This document shows positions 35,001-38,985 of a DNA stretch of 64,000 bases, piece by piece (the stretch's first letter is position 1; each line of letters begins with the position of its first letter). This DNA is from Echinarachnius parma (taxonomy: Eukaryota > Echinodermata > Echinoidea > Clypeasteroida > Echinarachniidae), in the NCBI GenBank assembly GCA_037951105.1, contig JBAMJV010003243.1:31034-95033 (forward strand), given 5' to 3'. The position numbers and the translations under genes are program-made. The notes under the pieces were generated by a model, which had not been told where the DNA came from, did not search any database, and saw only the letters and a list, made by a program, of their open reading frames with translations.

Positions 35001-37153
35001 ACATTGTTTTTATTCTGATGTATTTTATTGTTGTTATTGTTTTTTTGTTTTTTTTGTTTTTTTAAGAATTTATCTCTGAAGTGTATGAATTAAACTAATA
35101 ACAAAGAAATAATCCAAATTATAATTCAATGTAACAATTATAACAGATTTGGAGTTTACATGGCATCGGATATATGAATTACATAGAAACCTGTAAAAAG
35201 TTTTTTGTGAAGGTTGAGCAATTATCGACCTTTAAAATCAGTACTACATGTCCGACCGGGGTGAATTATATATCAAAACATGCCGGAGACTTGAGAGAAA
35301 AAAGTCATGAAGTTTGAACGTGAAATTTCAATCGGTCTAGATGCACGTCCAAAAAACGACAGGGGGGGGGGGGGGGGGCAAAATGCCCCCCCCCCTCCCC
35401 CCAAGTGGGATTAGGGTTAAAAAGTGGCGTTATTCGAACGCGTTTAACTCGGCATTACGCCTTCACTTAAAGATAAATTGATCAAATGCGTGAGAGAATC
35501 CATTATCAATGGAGACGAGACTCCTTCAAAATACACGATGGAATGGCATTAATACCAGTATCCTCATTGCGGGGTGTTTCATCAATAAACATTTTAACTT
35601 CTTCATGGTGGAATGGACTACTACAAACATGACCTTTTATTTATAAGGATATTTTTTTGGGGTGACAGTTCCCTTATCAAATACTTCATTAGTACCAATG
35701 AATTACTGCATTAAATAAACTACTATTAAAGTGTTTTTTAACGGCTGCTATCTGAAAATAAGCGGAAGGCCTGGTTAATCATAAATAATAACGGAAGGCG
35801 GGAAAATAGGACGAGTAGGATGCGCTAGCAAACAGTATAAATGTACTCAAGATTACAACGAACGACGAACGTAAACATGTTAAATTAAAAGTTAGGAGCT
35901 GGGTTGAATAGAAACAAATACAATGCCATGGTAAGGGAGATACCGATCGGTTCTTTTGTGTGCGCCCAATGTGGTATATTGCCCGGTCTGAACAAAAATC
36001 TCGTATAAGGCAATTTGAGCTTTCTATTCCTTCGCGAAGTAAATGTATTAATGGGATAGTTGATTAGAGGACGATTCAAGAATTGTTTATGTTAACAATT
36101 TGACAGAGCATACAATTTTAATGACGGAATAAAAAAAATGTGATAAAAATCGGATCAGAAACAGCTGAAATATCGGACATTTAGTCGATGATTTAAGAAT
36201 AAAAAGAGAAAATGCTTACAATTTTTCAAAAATGTAGAAAGAGGTTTTCAATTTAATCCTTATTTTAACACAACATCACATGCACATTTGTTTTTGTTAT
36301 AAAAATGGGTGAACCAATGCGTTTTAACGGCTCATTTTGAAATATAACAGGCTTTTTACTTAGTTGTTTGTAATTTTGTATACCTTCGAGCATGGTGGAG
36401 TTATTATACTATTAGTTTGTACTTTGTAATGTTATGGTGCAGGTTTTGGTTACTAAAATTCAGTTTGACCAAAACTGTACTATCCCTTTAAATAAATGTT
36501 GGTCCCCAAAATGTATTCCATTTTGATATAGTTATATATATTTCAGCTGTGTCTGAACCGATTTTGATCAAACAACATTTATTATGTCTGTAATATTTTA
36601 AATTGTATTAAATTATTTTAAATTGTATATTGGTATTCATTACCACACTGTATTTGATTTGTTTTATTTTATTTTACACTTGCTATTCATTAGCTCACAA
36701 TGAAAAGTTTCCATGAACAAGTCTCCCATTCAAGGGTCTTCGTGGCTCGATTGTTGAATACCGCTCTATAGCAATTCGGATGTCTCGGGTTTCACTCTCG
36801 GCAAAACCTACTAAAATAACACAACCTATTTGTTGTAGCGCCCTCTAAACCAAAACTATACCATCCCTTGAAGCCCAAGAGGACCGTGCATATGAATAAT
36901 TTTGTTTTGACGAAATAATATCACGATATATTATATCGTGATGTTTATAGCGTCGGCAAGGTATTACAATTTGATTAAAAATTTAATATAGTTGTTAAAA
37001 TTAATAATCAAGGAGAGAAATTGGCAACATAGTCATTTCTGACTGATTGCCGTAAAACAACAACAACAACAGCATCTTACCGTCTTGCGCCTTGGCCGCT
37101 GAAAGCATGCATACCATAACGAGAACAACGGCGAGCATTTTGAATCTATACAT
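689..37153 (-). CDS. Gene 1 (span, multi-exon): secreted tandem F5/8 type C (discoidin-like) domain protein, 3' end off window
   Basis: Eleven minus-strand exons join as 37081-37153, 32668-32909, 25159-25302, 21837-21993, 20736-20905, 18444-18587, 15959-16115, 15351-15520, 10572-10722, 9714-9874 and 689-832. All have GT-AG borders and compatible phases. They total 1713 nt, or 571 codons without a stop. The order is a signal peptide, a short Thr-rich linker (TATTTT), then F5/8C domains, each built from three exons (A, B, C). The family consists of secreted or cell-surface jelly-roll beta-sandwich domains that bind glycans, phospholipid or matrix. An extracellular adhesion or lectin role is inference from the family. 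Domain 3 lacks its middle exon, and domain 4 is cut by the window edge. Introns are 0.8-9 kb and full of mobile DNA. The termination codon lies left of base 1. Confidence 0.85.
1127..1290. repeat. Hairpin unit with CTGGCTAACATGGAAT arms
   Basis: The left arm around 1127-1160 (ACTGGCTAACATGGAATTCT) is repeated inverted around 1243-1277 (ATTCCATGTTAGCCAGTCC). A second, better conserved copy is at 4205-4350, inverted relative to this one within the foldback cluster. Confidence 0.7.
1845..2165. repeat. Hairpin with ~45-bp arms around CCGGTGACCAAAAATCGCG
   Basis: Bases about 1845-1893 pair with the inverse of about 2113-2163: GTCACTCTGGCGGAGTGAC is mirrored by GTCACTCTGCCAGAGTGAC, followed by CGATTTTTGGTCACCGG. 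The loop carries CGCGCTCATCGCGCGCTC repeats and a CTTGTGGTTTG hairpin. A related single arm is at 5055-5105. Confidence 0.7.
2745..3155. repeat. Direct repeat copy 1 (pairs with 3347-3760; inverted copy 5485-5870)
   Basis: The shared block includes GTGTACTCAACTTGGAGA, CATACTAGCCTGAATTTGCC and ACAAAGGGAACATT. The two direct copies are about 600 bp apart, and the third copy is in opposite orientation. This indicates an element whose ends were duplicated and inverted within the foldback cluster. No coding capacity is visible. Confidence 0.7.
3347..3760. repeat. Direct repeat copy 2 of the 2745-3155 block
   Basis: Nearly the same sequence as 2745-3155, with small changes (CGATCGACTATAATTTTT here against CTATCGATTATAATTTTT). 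It is followed by a distinct stretch with CGCGATGACGTAGAGAAGTAG, which recurs inverted at about 4800. Confidence 0.65.
4041..4196. repeat. Near-perfect palindrome, ~65-bp arms
   Basis: Arms starting ATGTTTGCTGCGTGTTAAGG are mirrored by CCTTAACACGCAGCAAACAT. The centre, around 4117-4130, is an AT-rich TAGTAGTAGTAG stretch. It is typical of a short MITE or the tip of a foldback element. It could extrude as a hairpin and may be unstable on cloning. Confidence 0.75.
4205..4352. repeat. Hairpin unit, second copy of 1127-1290
   Basis: GGAAACTTCGATGGACTGG and its mirror CCAGTCCATGAAGTTTCCC bound the unit. It directly abuts the 4041-4196 palindrome, showing elements packed end to end. Confidence 0.7.
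5485..5870. repeat. Inverted copy of the 2745-3155 block
   Basis: Reads as the reverse complement of the two direct copies (for example AATGTTCCCTTTGTTAGT and GGCAAATTCAGGCTAGTATG). This places the axis of the large foldback structure between about 3.8 and 4.5 kb. Confidence 0.7.
6601..6673. repeat. Short hairpin, 21-bp arms
   Basis: TATCACTTCCTCGGCGATCT pairs with AGATCGCCTCGGAAGTGATA, with one mismatch and a ~31-bp loop. It stands alone in the intron and its function is unknown. Confidence 0.65.
7430..7992 (+). mobile_element. R1 MITE, full-length copy (TTAA-bounded)
   Basis: Starts TTAAAGGGATAGTTGAGTTT and ends CTCAACTATCCCTTTAA, so both termini are inverted repeats containing TTAA. Internal landmarks shared by the family are GAGGGCGCT, CAAAATCGGTTCAGA, GGGGCCCCA, ATCTCTCTAT, AACAAAACATCACATGCAC and GAGAGCGCCCTCTT. 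It is almost identical to the copy at 19278-19839. It is non-coding, and the TTAA target is supported by paralogous empty sites elsewhere in the window. Confidence 0.85.
8999..9630. mobile_element. Composite palindromic (foldback) element next to exon A4
   Basis: Contains hairpin 1 (8999-9108, arms with GTCATGCATGAGTGAGCACA) and hairpin 2 (9339-9522, arms with ATGCATGGCATGGCGGATCA). They are separated and flanked by three copies, two direct and one inverted, of a ~110-bp block with GTAGAAACAATCCTGCCAAG and AAAGTTACG. The element ends about 85 bp short of the exon A4 donor. No transposase is present. Confidence 0.75.
9714..9874 (-). CDS. Exon A4: N-terminal third of F5/8C domain 4
   Basis: 161 nt: two bases completing an Asp codon, then 53 codons, ending in phase 0 at WIQ with donor GTGAGA. 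The acceptor is GGAAAG at 9875-9880. It contains IPDSSMSAST, GARRGRLNA and DANQWIQ, the usual opening of the domain. It is the most diverged A exon: SWDVYHGARRG replaces SEWNANIGARRG, and three residues are missing in the variable loop. It is spliced from C3 (10572-10722). Confidence 0.85.
10090..10567 (+). mobile_element. R1 MITE, left-truncated copy
   Basis: Matches the family from AACTGAGTGTCAAATG to the terminal CCCTTTAA. The left ~80 bp are missing. Its TTAA end lies five bases from the exon C3 border. The same position in paralogous exons C1 and C2 is an empty TTAA, which fixes the insertion point. Confidence 0.8.
10572..10722 (-). CDS. Exon C3: C-terminal third of F5/8C domain 3
   Basis: 151 nt: 50 codons plus one base, entering in phase 0 (after ACTCAG) and leaving in phase 1 with donor GTAATT. 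It encodes VFSANYDQDTVV, LPAPVEGRYVRLLPVTWN and HISLRMELYG, the conserved closing strand block of F5/8C. The closing segment is GALRSIF, two residues shorter than in C1 and C2. The nearest upstream exon is A3, with no B exon between them, although A3 to C3 splicing would keep frame. Confidence 0.85.
10960..11426. repeat. Poly-G-bounded block with repeated ATGGGCCCC motifs
   Basis: A run of about 26 G near 10971-10996 and another G-rich run at 11402-11424 bracket about 400 bp. That stretch contains at least six GGGCCC sites in related units such as GGGCCCCAAATGAATCCCA and CCCATGTGGGTTTCTGGTGG, some inverted. The open frames here (both strands) are repeat shadows. It is probably the remains of a GC-rich mobile element. 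Confidence 0.6.
11427..11709 (+). mobile_element. R1 MITE, right half only
   Basis: Begins inside the family sequence at AGTTGTTGATTATGTCTC, directly after the G-run, and ends at CTATCCCTTTAA. The left half is replaced by the GC-rich block. Confidence 0.75.
11710..12544. other. AT-rich intron DNA, no gene seen
   Basis: Low-complexity AT-rich sequence. A stretch around 11865-11930 (CCATTTTTAACAA, TTCTACAACACACAAGT) recurs directly at 15002-15070. This suggests one ancestral sequence split by later insertions, including the RT fragments and the 12880-14077 element. Confidence 0.5.
12545..12838 (+). pseudogene. LINE reverse-transcriptase C-terminal fragment
   Basis: Frames read TLEARRKQLCEQFI, NLEQIQKRVLRIILG and LPYLIRI, the usual tail of jockey/CR1-type LINE ORF2 proteins downstream of the RT domain. 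Only about 95 codons remain, with frame breaks. It is a dead fragment, not host coding. Confidence 0.7.
12880..14077. mobile_element. Candidate 1.2-kb element with AGGTGGGCTG inverted ends
   Basis: AGGTGGGCTG at 12880-12889 is mirrored by CAGCCCACCT at 14068-14077, and the block lies between LINE fragments. The interior has GCGCGCGC clusters (13600-13740) and GACGTCAT motifs but no recognisable coding frame. The short terminal repeat could be coincidence, so the element call is tentative. Confidence 0.4.
14373..15060 (-). pseudogene. LINE reverse-transcriptase C-terminal fragment
   Basis: Minus-strand frames include FKLLGVTIQNDLKW (the conserved thumb-side motif of LINE RTs) and, after frame breaks, GRDYISYSVALSICKLPSLS..RR and STIPYLART. 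The similarity to the plus-strand fragment at 12545-12838 (GGDYITYANALSLCNL) suggests the same family in opposite orientation. It is interrupted and non-functional. Confidence 0.75.
15351..15520 (-). CDS. Exon A3: N-terminal third of F5/8C domain 3
   Basis: 170 nt: phase-1 entry (Asp completed after TTAAAG), then 56 codons ending WIQ in phase 0 before GTTAGA. It contains GLESNTIPDSSLSASSEWNA, GARRGRLNAV and GTNDANQWIQ. It is nearly identical to A2 (20736-20905), from which it differs at about five residues. The next coding exon found downstream is C3, not a B exon. Confidence 0.88.
15612..15685 (-). pseudogene. Truncated exon A' (pseudo-exon), copy 2
   Basis: A good acceptor (AAACAG) is followed by phase-1 coding similar to exon A (APLGPVFNIIPDSSQSDSSD). 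The frame then runs into a C-run (15570-15611), and the GARRGRLN...WIQ half and the donor are gone. It lies between C2 and A3. A near-identical truncated copy sits at 21492-21565, so it was already broken when the block duplicated. Confidence 0.75.
15959..16115 (-). CDS. Exon C2: C-terminal third of F5/8C domain 2
   Basis: 157 nt: 52 codons plus one base, phase 0 in, phase 1 out, acceptor ATGCACTCAG-type tract, donor GTAATT. It encodes IFAGNDDQNTVVRN, CRYVRLLPITWNEHIS and MELYGTGPVQSIY. It differs from C1 at only four residues. The usual closing cysteine after ELYG is absent. Confidence 0.88.
16569..16948 (-). mobile_element. R1 MITE, reverse-oriented partial copy
   Basis: Begins TTAAAGAGATAGTTTCATTT and follows the family in reverse order as far as TTTCTGAACCGATTTT. 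It is paralogous to the more complete copy at 22647-23118, so it was carried along in the segmental duplication. Confidence 0.75.
17048..17833 (+). mobile_element. R1 MITE interrupted by a ~220-bp insertion
   Basis: Starts TTAAAGGGATTGTTGAGTTT and ends CTCAACTATCCCTATAA. Family sequence breaks after TTTACCTAAAACC near 17569 and resumes with AACTGTACTCTCTTTACC near 17790. The insert contains GGGGCGTATGTATAGATAC and TCGAGATACGCCTCTTTGCC. The insert family is unknown. Confidence 0.75.
18444..18587 (-). CDS. Exon B2: middle third of F5/8C domain 2
   Basis: 144 nt, 48 codons, phase 0 in and out, donor GTGAGT. It encodes VDLGSPYEVVAVATQGRQDS, SQWVWSYKVTYS and DGVTFDTVTADG. It is flanked by intron DNA shared with exons B1 and B4. 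A2 is 2.1 kb upstream on the minus strand and C2 2.3 kb downstream. Confidence 0.88.
18989..19035. repeat. Perfect 16-bp-arm hairpin
   Basis: GATCTGTGAAGGTACT at 18989 is mirrored by AGTACCTTCACAGATC at 19020-19035, with a short CGAGG-containing loop. It lies within the intron between A2 and B2. Confidence 0.7.
19278..19839 (+). mobile_element. R1 MITE, full-length copy
   Basis: TTAAAGGGATAGTTGAGTTT to CTCAACTATCCCTTTAA. It is almost identical to the copy at 7430-7992, implying recent mobility or a shared recent source copy. Confidence 0.85.
20189..20370. repeat. Inverted/tandem CCCCCAAGACAATTA repeats
   Basis: Units of ATTACCCCCAAGACA(A/G) run forward at about 20225-20275 and inverted (GGGGTAATTG) at about 20280-20360. 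They form a self-complementary cluster. No coding signal was found. Confidence 0.55.
20736..20905 (-). CDS. Exon A2: N-terminal third of F5/8C domain 2
   Basis: 170 nt with the same phase plan as A3 (1 in, 0 out; donor GTTAGA). It contains GLESNTILDSSLSASSEWNA, GARRGRLNAVRDGADYGAW and NNANQWFQ. WFQ replaces the common WIQ. It directly follows, on the minus strand, the broken exon A' (21492-21565) and exon C1. Confidence 0.88.
20999..21255. repeat. GAGACC repeat block ending in G- and C-runs
   Basis: Repeated CGAGACC-containing units (TTTCGAGCCCGAGACCATAG, GGTCGAGACCAGGTTT) are followed by a G-run (21194-21208), a C-run (21224-21236) and CCCTGGGTACGCCTATGG. Related blocks are at 32240-32400 and 60105-60663. 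It is probably a family of GC-run MITEs with ends like CAGGGGCGTACCCA. Confidence 0.6.
21492..21565 (-). pseudogene. Truncated exon A' (pseudo-exon), copy 1
   Basis: The acceptor AAACAG leads into phase-1 coding APLGPVFNIIPDSSQSDSSD, then the frame runs into a C-run (21471-21492). The C-terminal half of the exon and its donor are missing. It is identical in structure to 15612-15685. Confidence 0.75.
21837..21993 (-). CDS. Exon C1: C-terminal third of F5/8C domain 1
   Basis: 157 nt, phase 0 in and 1 out, donor GTAATT. It encodes IFEGNSDQNTVVRN, CRYVRLLPITWNGHIS and MELYGTGPVQSIY. It completes domain 1 (A1-B1-C1). The single cysteine in CRYVRL is not one of the conserved terminal pair of F5/8C domains. 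Confidence 0.88.
22442..22625. mobile_element. 184-bp palindromic element (CTCCGTATTTGC ends)
   Basis: Ends CTCCGTATTTGC and GCAAATACGGAG are inverted, and both halves repeat GTATTAACCGCACC and its complement. The paralogous segment at about 16535 lacks the element, which shows it arrived after the segmental duplication or was lost from the other copy. Confidence 0.75.
22647..23118 (-). mobile_element. R1 MITE, reverse orientation
   Basis: TTAAAGAGATAGTTTCGTTT at the left, CTACCCCTTTAA at the right. It carries GGGGCCCCAGGTTTATTCGG internally. It is a paralogue of the truncated copy at 16569-16948. Confidence 0.8.
23241..23454. mobile_element. Long palindrome between 16-bp direct repeats
   Basis: CACAAGAAGGTCAAAT occurs at 23241-23256 and 23439-23454. 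The inserted ~180 bp form a near-perfect hairpin with ~75-bp arms (GTAATGTATGCAAATAATAT at 23278 mirrored by ATATTATTTGCATACATTAC) and an inner GCCGGAGCTTGCCGGAC tip. The 16-bp repeat is long for a transposon target duplication, so its origin is uncertain. Confidence 0.7.
23834..25060. mobile_element. Non-autonomous element with inverted TTCCGAAGGTTCG arrays
   Basis: A forward array of CGTTATTCCGAAGGTT and TTCGTTAATCCGAAAATGAA units (23834-24066) is mirrored by inverted arrays (24093-24235 and 24866-25055). It interrupts the intron flank of exon B1 that is continuous in the B2 copy, between TTGTTTGGAT and TTTGGGTTT. The interior (24220-24860) is pyrimidine-rich, without a convincing protein. 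Near its end is CTGACGA...GAAA, reminiscent of a hammerhead core. Confidence 0.7.
25159..25302 (-). CDS. Exon B1: middle third of F5/8C domain 1
   Basis: 144 nt, 48 codons, phase 0 both ends, donor GTGAGT. It encodes VDLGSPYQVTAVATQGRQDA, SQWVWTYKVAYSDDGV and TFDTVTANGGDV. A1 is 7.4 kb upstream on the minus strand and C1 3.2 kb downstream. Confidence 0.88.
25640..26570. repeat. Related GTCCCCCTCCCAC repeat blocks with G/C runs
   Basis: GGGTGTCCCCCCTCCCACGG at about 25673 and GGGGGTGTCCCCCTCCCACT at about 26374 begin similar units continuing TTTTGCAAATT and TTTGGTGCATACC. GCGAGGGAGCGAAGCGACC and mono-C or mono-G runs (26081-26100, 26467-26481) lie between. The open frames here translate homopolymers and are not genes. 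Confidence 0.55.
27135..27178. mobile_element. Right end of a hAT-like MITE (CGTAGCTACGCCACTG)
   Basis: A G-run, then CACGCGCCCCTCCGTAGCTA and CGCCACTG. It is the same end type as the complete hAT-like MITE at 53798-54131. The matching left end was not found nearby. Confidence 0.45.
27228..27545. repeat. Repeat with ATTCGCAAGGATATTC ends
   Basis: ATTCGCAAGGATATTC followed by a GTGTGAGAGCA motif appears in direct orientation at both ends (about 27228 and 27515). Shorter ATTCGCAAGG and ATTCGTA units lie in between. Unclassified. Confidence 0.5.
27614..27728. repeat. ~115-bp hairpin (GGGTGATTTCAAGTATGGTG arms)
   Basis: The left arm GGGTGATTTCAAGTATGGTG is mirrored by CACCATACTTGAAATCACCC. The loop has repeated AACACCAG and GGTGTT units, so the whole stretch is self-complementary. 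Confidence 0.75.
28013..28240. mobile_element. 228-bp MITE with 35-bp inverted ends and CACACTGTG repeats
   Basis: CCTGCAGGAAAGAACACACT and AGTGTGTTCTTTCCGGCAGG are inverted ends, and the match extends through CATCCACAGTGTG. About ten CACACTGTG or CACAGTGTG units fill the interior. It abuts the 5' side of the LINE at 28241. Confidence 0.75.
28241..31270 (+). pseudogene. Degraded non-LTR retrotransposon (endonuclease plus reverse transcriptase)
   Basis: In order, with frame breaks: an endonuclease start (KKGGGVEML), YRPPN and MGDFNI endonuclease motifs (about 28400-28530), a linker with SKNNLPDFV, then RT motifs FGYDDVSVDLL, NYRPISLLPVF-like, QYGFRPGHST, FLDLSKAFDTLDHDI, GVPQGSILGPL, LFADDTT and FLGVLINHKFKW. 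The C-terminal LQKKAIRIIT and NGPNIWNSI-like tail continues to 31000. It ends near AATAAAATTTG (about 31256). The many stops show it is inactive. It is CR1/jockey/L2-like by motif. Confidence 0.85.
30534..30715. mobile_element. ~182-bp insertion inside the LINE, 11-bp target duplication
   Basis: TGATATGGGAA occurs at 30523-30533 and again at 30716-30726, and the LINE protein frame resumes across it. The insert begins GTCACTGAACCGAGACGGGG and ends GAACTTTCACAG. It has no tRNA-type A/B boxes that I can see and no coding frame. It may be a SINE or a short DNA element. Confidence 0.7.
31300..31900. other. Intron DNA, no gene recognised
   Basis: The sequence between the LINE tail and the ACT microsatellite has no recognisable exon, repeat family or RNA gene. 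Short frames at 31517-31702 and 31710-31979 have no known motif. Confidence 0.4.
31904..32090. repeat. Imperfect (ACT)n microsatellite
   Basis: Runs of ACTACTACT with ATT, GTA and ACA interruptions. The core at about 31960-32035 is almost pure. The poly-Thr, poly-Leu and poly-Tyr frames here are artefacts. Confidence 0.9.
32200..32420. repeat. G-run and CCGAGACC block
   Basis: Two G-runs (about 32205-32228 and 32284-32310) flank AAGGCCGAGACCGAGACC. The same vocabulary appears at 20999-21255 and 60105-60663. Confidence 0.55.
32668..32909 (-). CDS. Exon A1: linker plus N-terminal third of F5/8C domain 1
   Basis: 242 nt: two bases complete a Gly codon split by the phase-1 intron after the signal-peptide exon, then 80 codons ending WIQ in phase 0 (donor GTTAGG). 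The first ~27 codons are a linker (FMEWQSGIRA, then Thr-rich TATTTTQSL) suited to O-glycosylation. The rest is GLESNTIPDSSLSASSEWGA, GARRGRLNAVRVGNERGAW and DANQWIQ. The acceptor is TTTACAAGCAG. It is 4.2 kb downstream of the signal-peptide exon. Confidence 0.9.
33586..34378. mobile_element. piggyBac-like MITE 1 (TTAA + CCCTAAAAAGGCC ends)
   Basis: TTAACCCTAAAAAGGCCGG at 33586 is mirrored by CCGGCCTTTTTAGGGTTAA at 34360-34378, with TTAA outermost on both sides. CCCTA next to TTAA is the classic piggyBac terminus. The interior has a C-run near the left end and a G-run/C-run pair near the right end, and an AT-rich centre. It is 793 bp with no transposase, so non-autonomous. Frames at 33344-33803 are chance. 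Confidence 0.8.
34635..35420. mobile_element. piggyBac-like MITE 2 (TTAA + CCCTAATCCCA ends)
   Basis: TTAACCCTAATCCCATTGGG at 34635 is mirrored by TGGGATTAGGGTTAA at the right end. Each end is followed by a G-run/C-run hairpin (34680-34732 and 35361-35400). It is 786 bp, the same size as element 1 and only 256 bp away. TTAA is outermost on both sides. Confidence 0.8.
35421..36047. other. Intron 1 DNA, nothing recognised
   Basis: Apart from a short tail adjoining the next R1 copy, no exon, repeat family or RNA gene was recognised. The 64-codon frame at 35885-36079 has no known motif. Confidence 0.4.
36048..36491 (+). mobile_element. R1 MITE, internally shortened copy
   Basis: TTAATGGGATAGTTGATTAG to ACTGTACTATCCCTTTAA. 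It has the family landmarks, with the GAGGGCGCT region deleted. Confidence 0.75.
36500..36874 (-). mobile_element. R1 MITE, reverse partial copy carrying a SINE-like insert
   Basis: TTTCAGCTGTGTCTGAACCG through GTAGCGCCCTCTAAACC to CATCCCTTGAAG. Family sequence is interrupted after GCTCACAA (about 36697) and resumes near 36825. Confidence 0.65.
36698..36822 (+). mobile_element. Candidate tRNA-derived SINE fragment
   Basis: Inserted within an R1 copy, with CACAA at both borders. GTGGCTCGATTGTTGAATAC resembles a Pol III A box region and GGGTTTCACTCTCGG a B box 40 bp further on. The match to the B-box consensus is imperfect, so this is tentative. Confidence 0.4.
37081..37153 (-). CDS. Exon 1 of gene 1: start codon and signal peptide
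   Basis: ATG at 37153 opens 24 codons plus one base, then donor GTAAGA. The peptide is MYRFK, a hydrophobic core MLAVVLVMVCML and a small-residue end SAAKAQD, a textbook signal peptide with likely cleavage after AKA. An in-frame ATG at 37138 would also give a functional signal. The upstream one is chosen because the context is CGACCATG. The phase-1 exit matches the phase-1 entry of exon A1. A TATA box lies 167 bp upstream. Confidence 0.88.
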
Positions 37154-37319
37154 GGTCGTGATTGGTTGTTCGAATCTAAATAATGTCGCCGTGATAAGTT
37201 GTTCGGATCAAGCGATGCTGGGCGTCTCGTGTCTCTAGATCTGCTCTATCTGGCTAGTTTTGTGCCGCACCGTTGAGGAACTCTCGGCTGCTTGTAATTC
37301 TTGCTCCGGAATCGCACAC

Positions 37320-37326
37320 ATTTATA
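37320..37326 (-). promoter_or_regulatory. TATA box of gene 1
   Basis: TATAAAT on the minus strand within TCTATAAATGTGTGCG. Transcription would be expected to start near 37290-37297, giving a 5' UTR of about 140 nt before ATG 37153. Upstream of it lie the 37375-37960 repeats. Confidence 0.6.
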
Positions 37327-37374
37327 GACAATATTTCATAGAGTGTACTGTGTTATAAATTAGCATTACGTGTC

Positions 37375-37960
37375 TTTACATTTGGGTTGTAAAGGGGGAG
37401 GCAATTTGTCATTACATCATTCCGCCCACGCCACGCAATTTCTGCACACGCCACGCACTTCTGTTCCAATTTCTGCACACGGCGCGCATTTTGGGGTTGT
37501 TTTATCTTGTTGACTGTTCTAAACATTCCTCCCACAATACCAAATTCTGGAGCTTGAACATTTTTTTTTTTTCAACAAAATAAACATGTTACATGACAAT
37601 TCTGTTCAGATTTCTGCGCACGGCACGTATTTTGGGCGTTATTATATCATGTTGCTTTTTCTGACAACATTTCGCCCATCGACGCCACGCAATTTGGGAG
37701 CTTGTCAAGATTTTTTGTCAACGGAATGAACACGTAACGTGACACTTCTAGTCCAAATCTGCACACGCCACGCTTTTGGGGGTGGATATTATCATGTTGA
37801 CTATTGCTTACACCATCCGCCCAAGCCACACAAGTTGGTAGCTTGTAAAGATTTTTTAAACGAAATTAACATGTAACATGAACATTTCTGCACACGACAC
37901 GCACTCTGGAGTTGTTAAATCATATTGACTTCTATTCGCCTGTGTATTAGTGTACACATT
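37375..37960. repeat. Degenerate ~130-bp repeats (CTGCACACGCCACGC) upstream of gene 1
   Basis: CTGCACACGCCACGCA or close variants recur at about 37440, 37615, 37760 and 37890. Each is followed by a TTTTGGGG(T)TGTT...TGTTGAC stretch. An inverted copy of the first unit (37434-37556) is at 38429-38543. Because it sits just above the gene 1 TATA box it could affect the promoter, but nothing shows that. Confidence 0.65.
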
Positions 37961-38124
37961 TTGGGTAAGCTGTTTGACATTAATATAGTTTGTAAAATAT
38001 TGTTTACATTTTAGCAATCATTTTCTCCAATTTGCTATTCCCCGCGGCTTAAAGCAAATCCCCAGATCGAAACTCTGGTTATGACATCATAAGTCCATCA
38101 CTACACAGAACTTTACTAATAAGA

Positions 38125-38985
38125 TTTGTGTTTATTAGTTTGTATATTTTAAACACCAATAAAGTGATGAATTGTTGATAAAAGGTTTATGTTTGTGACC
38201 TGATATATGTACACTGAGTATTGTGTGAAACTTAATGTTAACACATGTTTGTTTGTTTTTATTTCCGTATAAAAAATTCGACATCAAAACAATACATGAA
38301 GATTCATATATACAAATAAAAGAAATTGTGCAAATCGTACATGAATAAACAGTATAAAAGTAATGATAAGAACGGCTGGATAGCCCATATTCAGCTGTGG
38401 GGCATTAGACAAATAACAAAATTATTTTCAAGCTCCAGAATTTGGTATTGTGGGAGGAATGTTTAGAACAGTCAACAAGATAAAACAACCCAAAATGCGC
38501 GCCGTGTGCAGAAATTGGAACAGAAGTGCGTGGCGTGTGCAGGACCATAAAGTGGCAAGTACATGCAGTCAAGCTGGTGGGGGGAAAAAATGTGTTCGTG
38601 CGCACAAAGGTTATTGAGTTAGGGTTAGGGTTGTATTGTGTGGTTGCATTGTATACGTAGGTGGATCCATATTGTTCAAGACCAAGTTCAAGTTCAAGTT
38701 TATTGATAATCACTTTTTGACAAAGCAACATTTGTTTACAAAATATGATAACTGAAGTGAAAATGAAGGGATCCACTGTGAAGCAAAGCTTGTAAATTGT
38801 GGATCCCTGAAATTAGAAAGTACAAAATATAAATAATAATAAACAATACAACAAAACAAGGTTCGACTATATAAAATGCGTAATTACGTCTTACGAACTG
38901 ATATTACTAATCAGTGCACACCTTAATCTTCCAGCGTATATGCATTTGCTATTCAGGGATTCCTTTTAAATTCCCAAAGAACAAT
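38125..38985. repeat. Segmental duplication copy 1 (partner 44220-45020)
   Basis: Shared blocks include AAAGTGATGAATTGTTGAT, GCGCACAAAGGTTATTGAG, GGATCCACTGTGAA and the closing ATTCCCAAAGA(A/G)CAATTTAA. Copy 1 has an extra ~300 bp (38240-38545) with the inverted 37434-37556 unit. Its right end carries an R1 insertion absent from copy 2. Confidence 0.8.
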
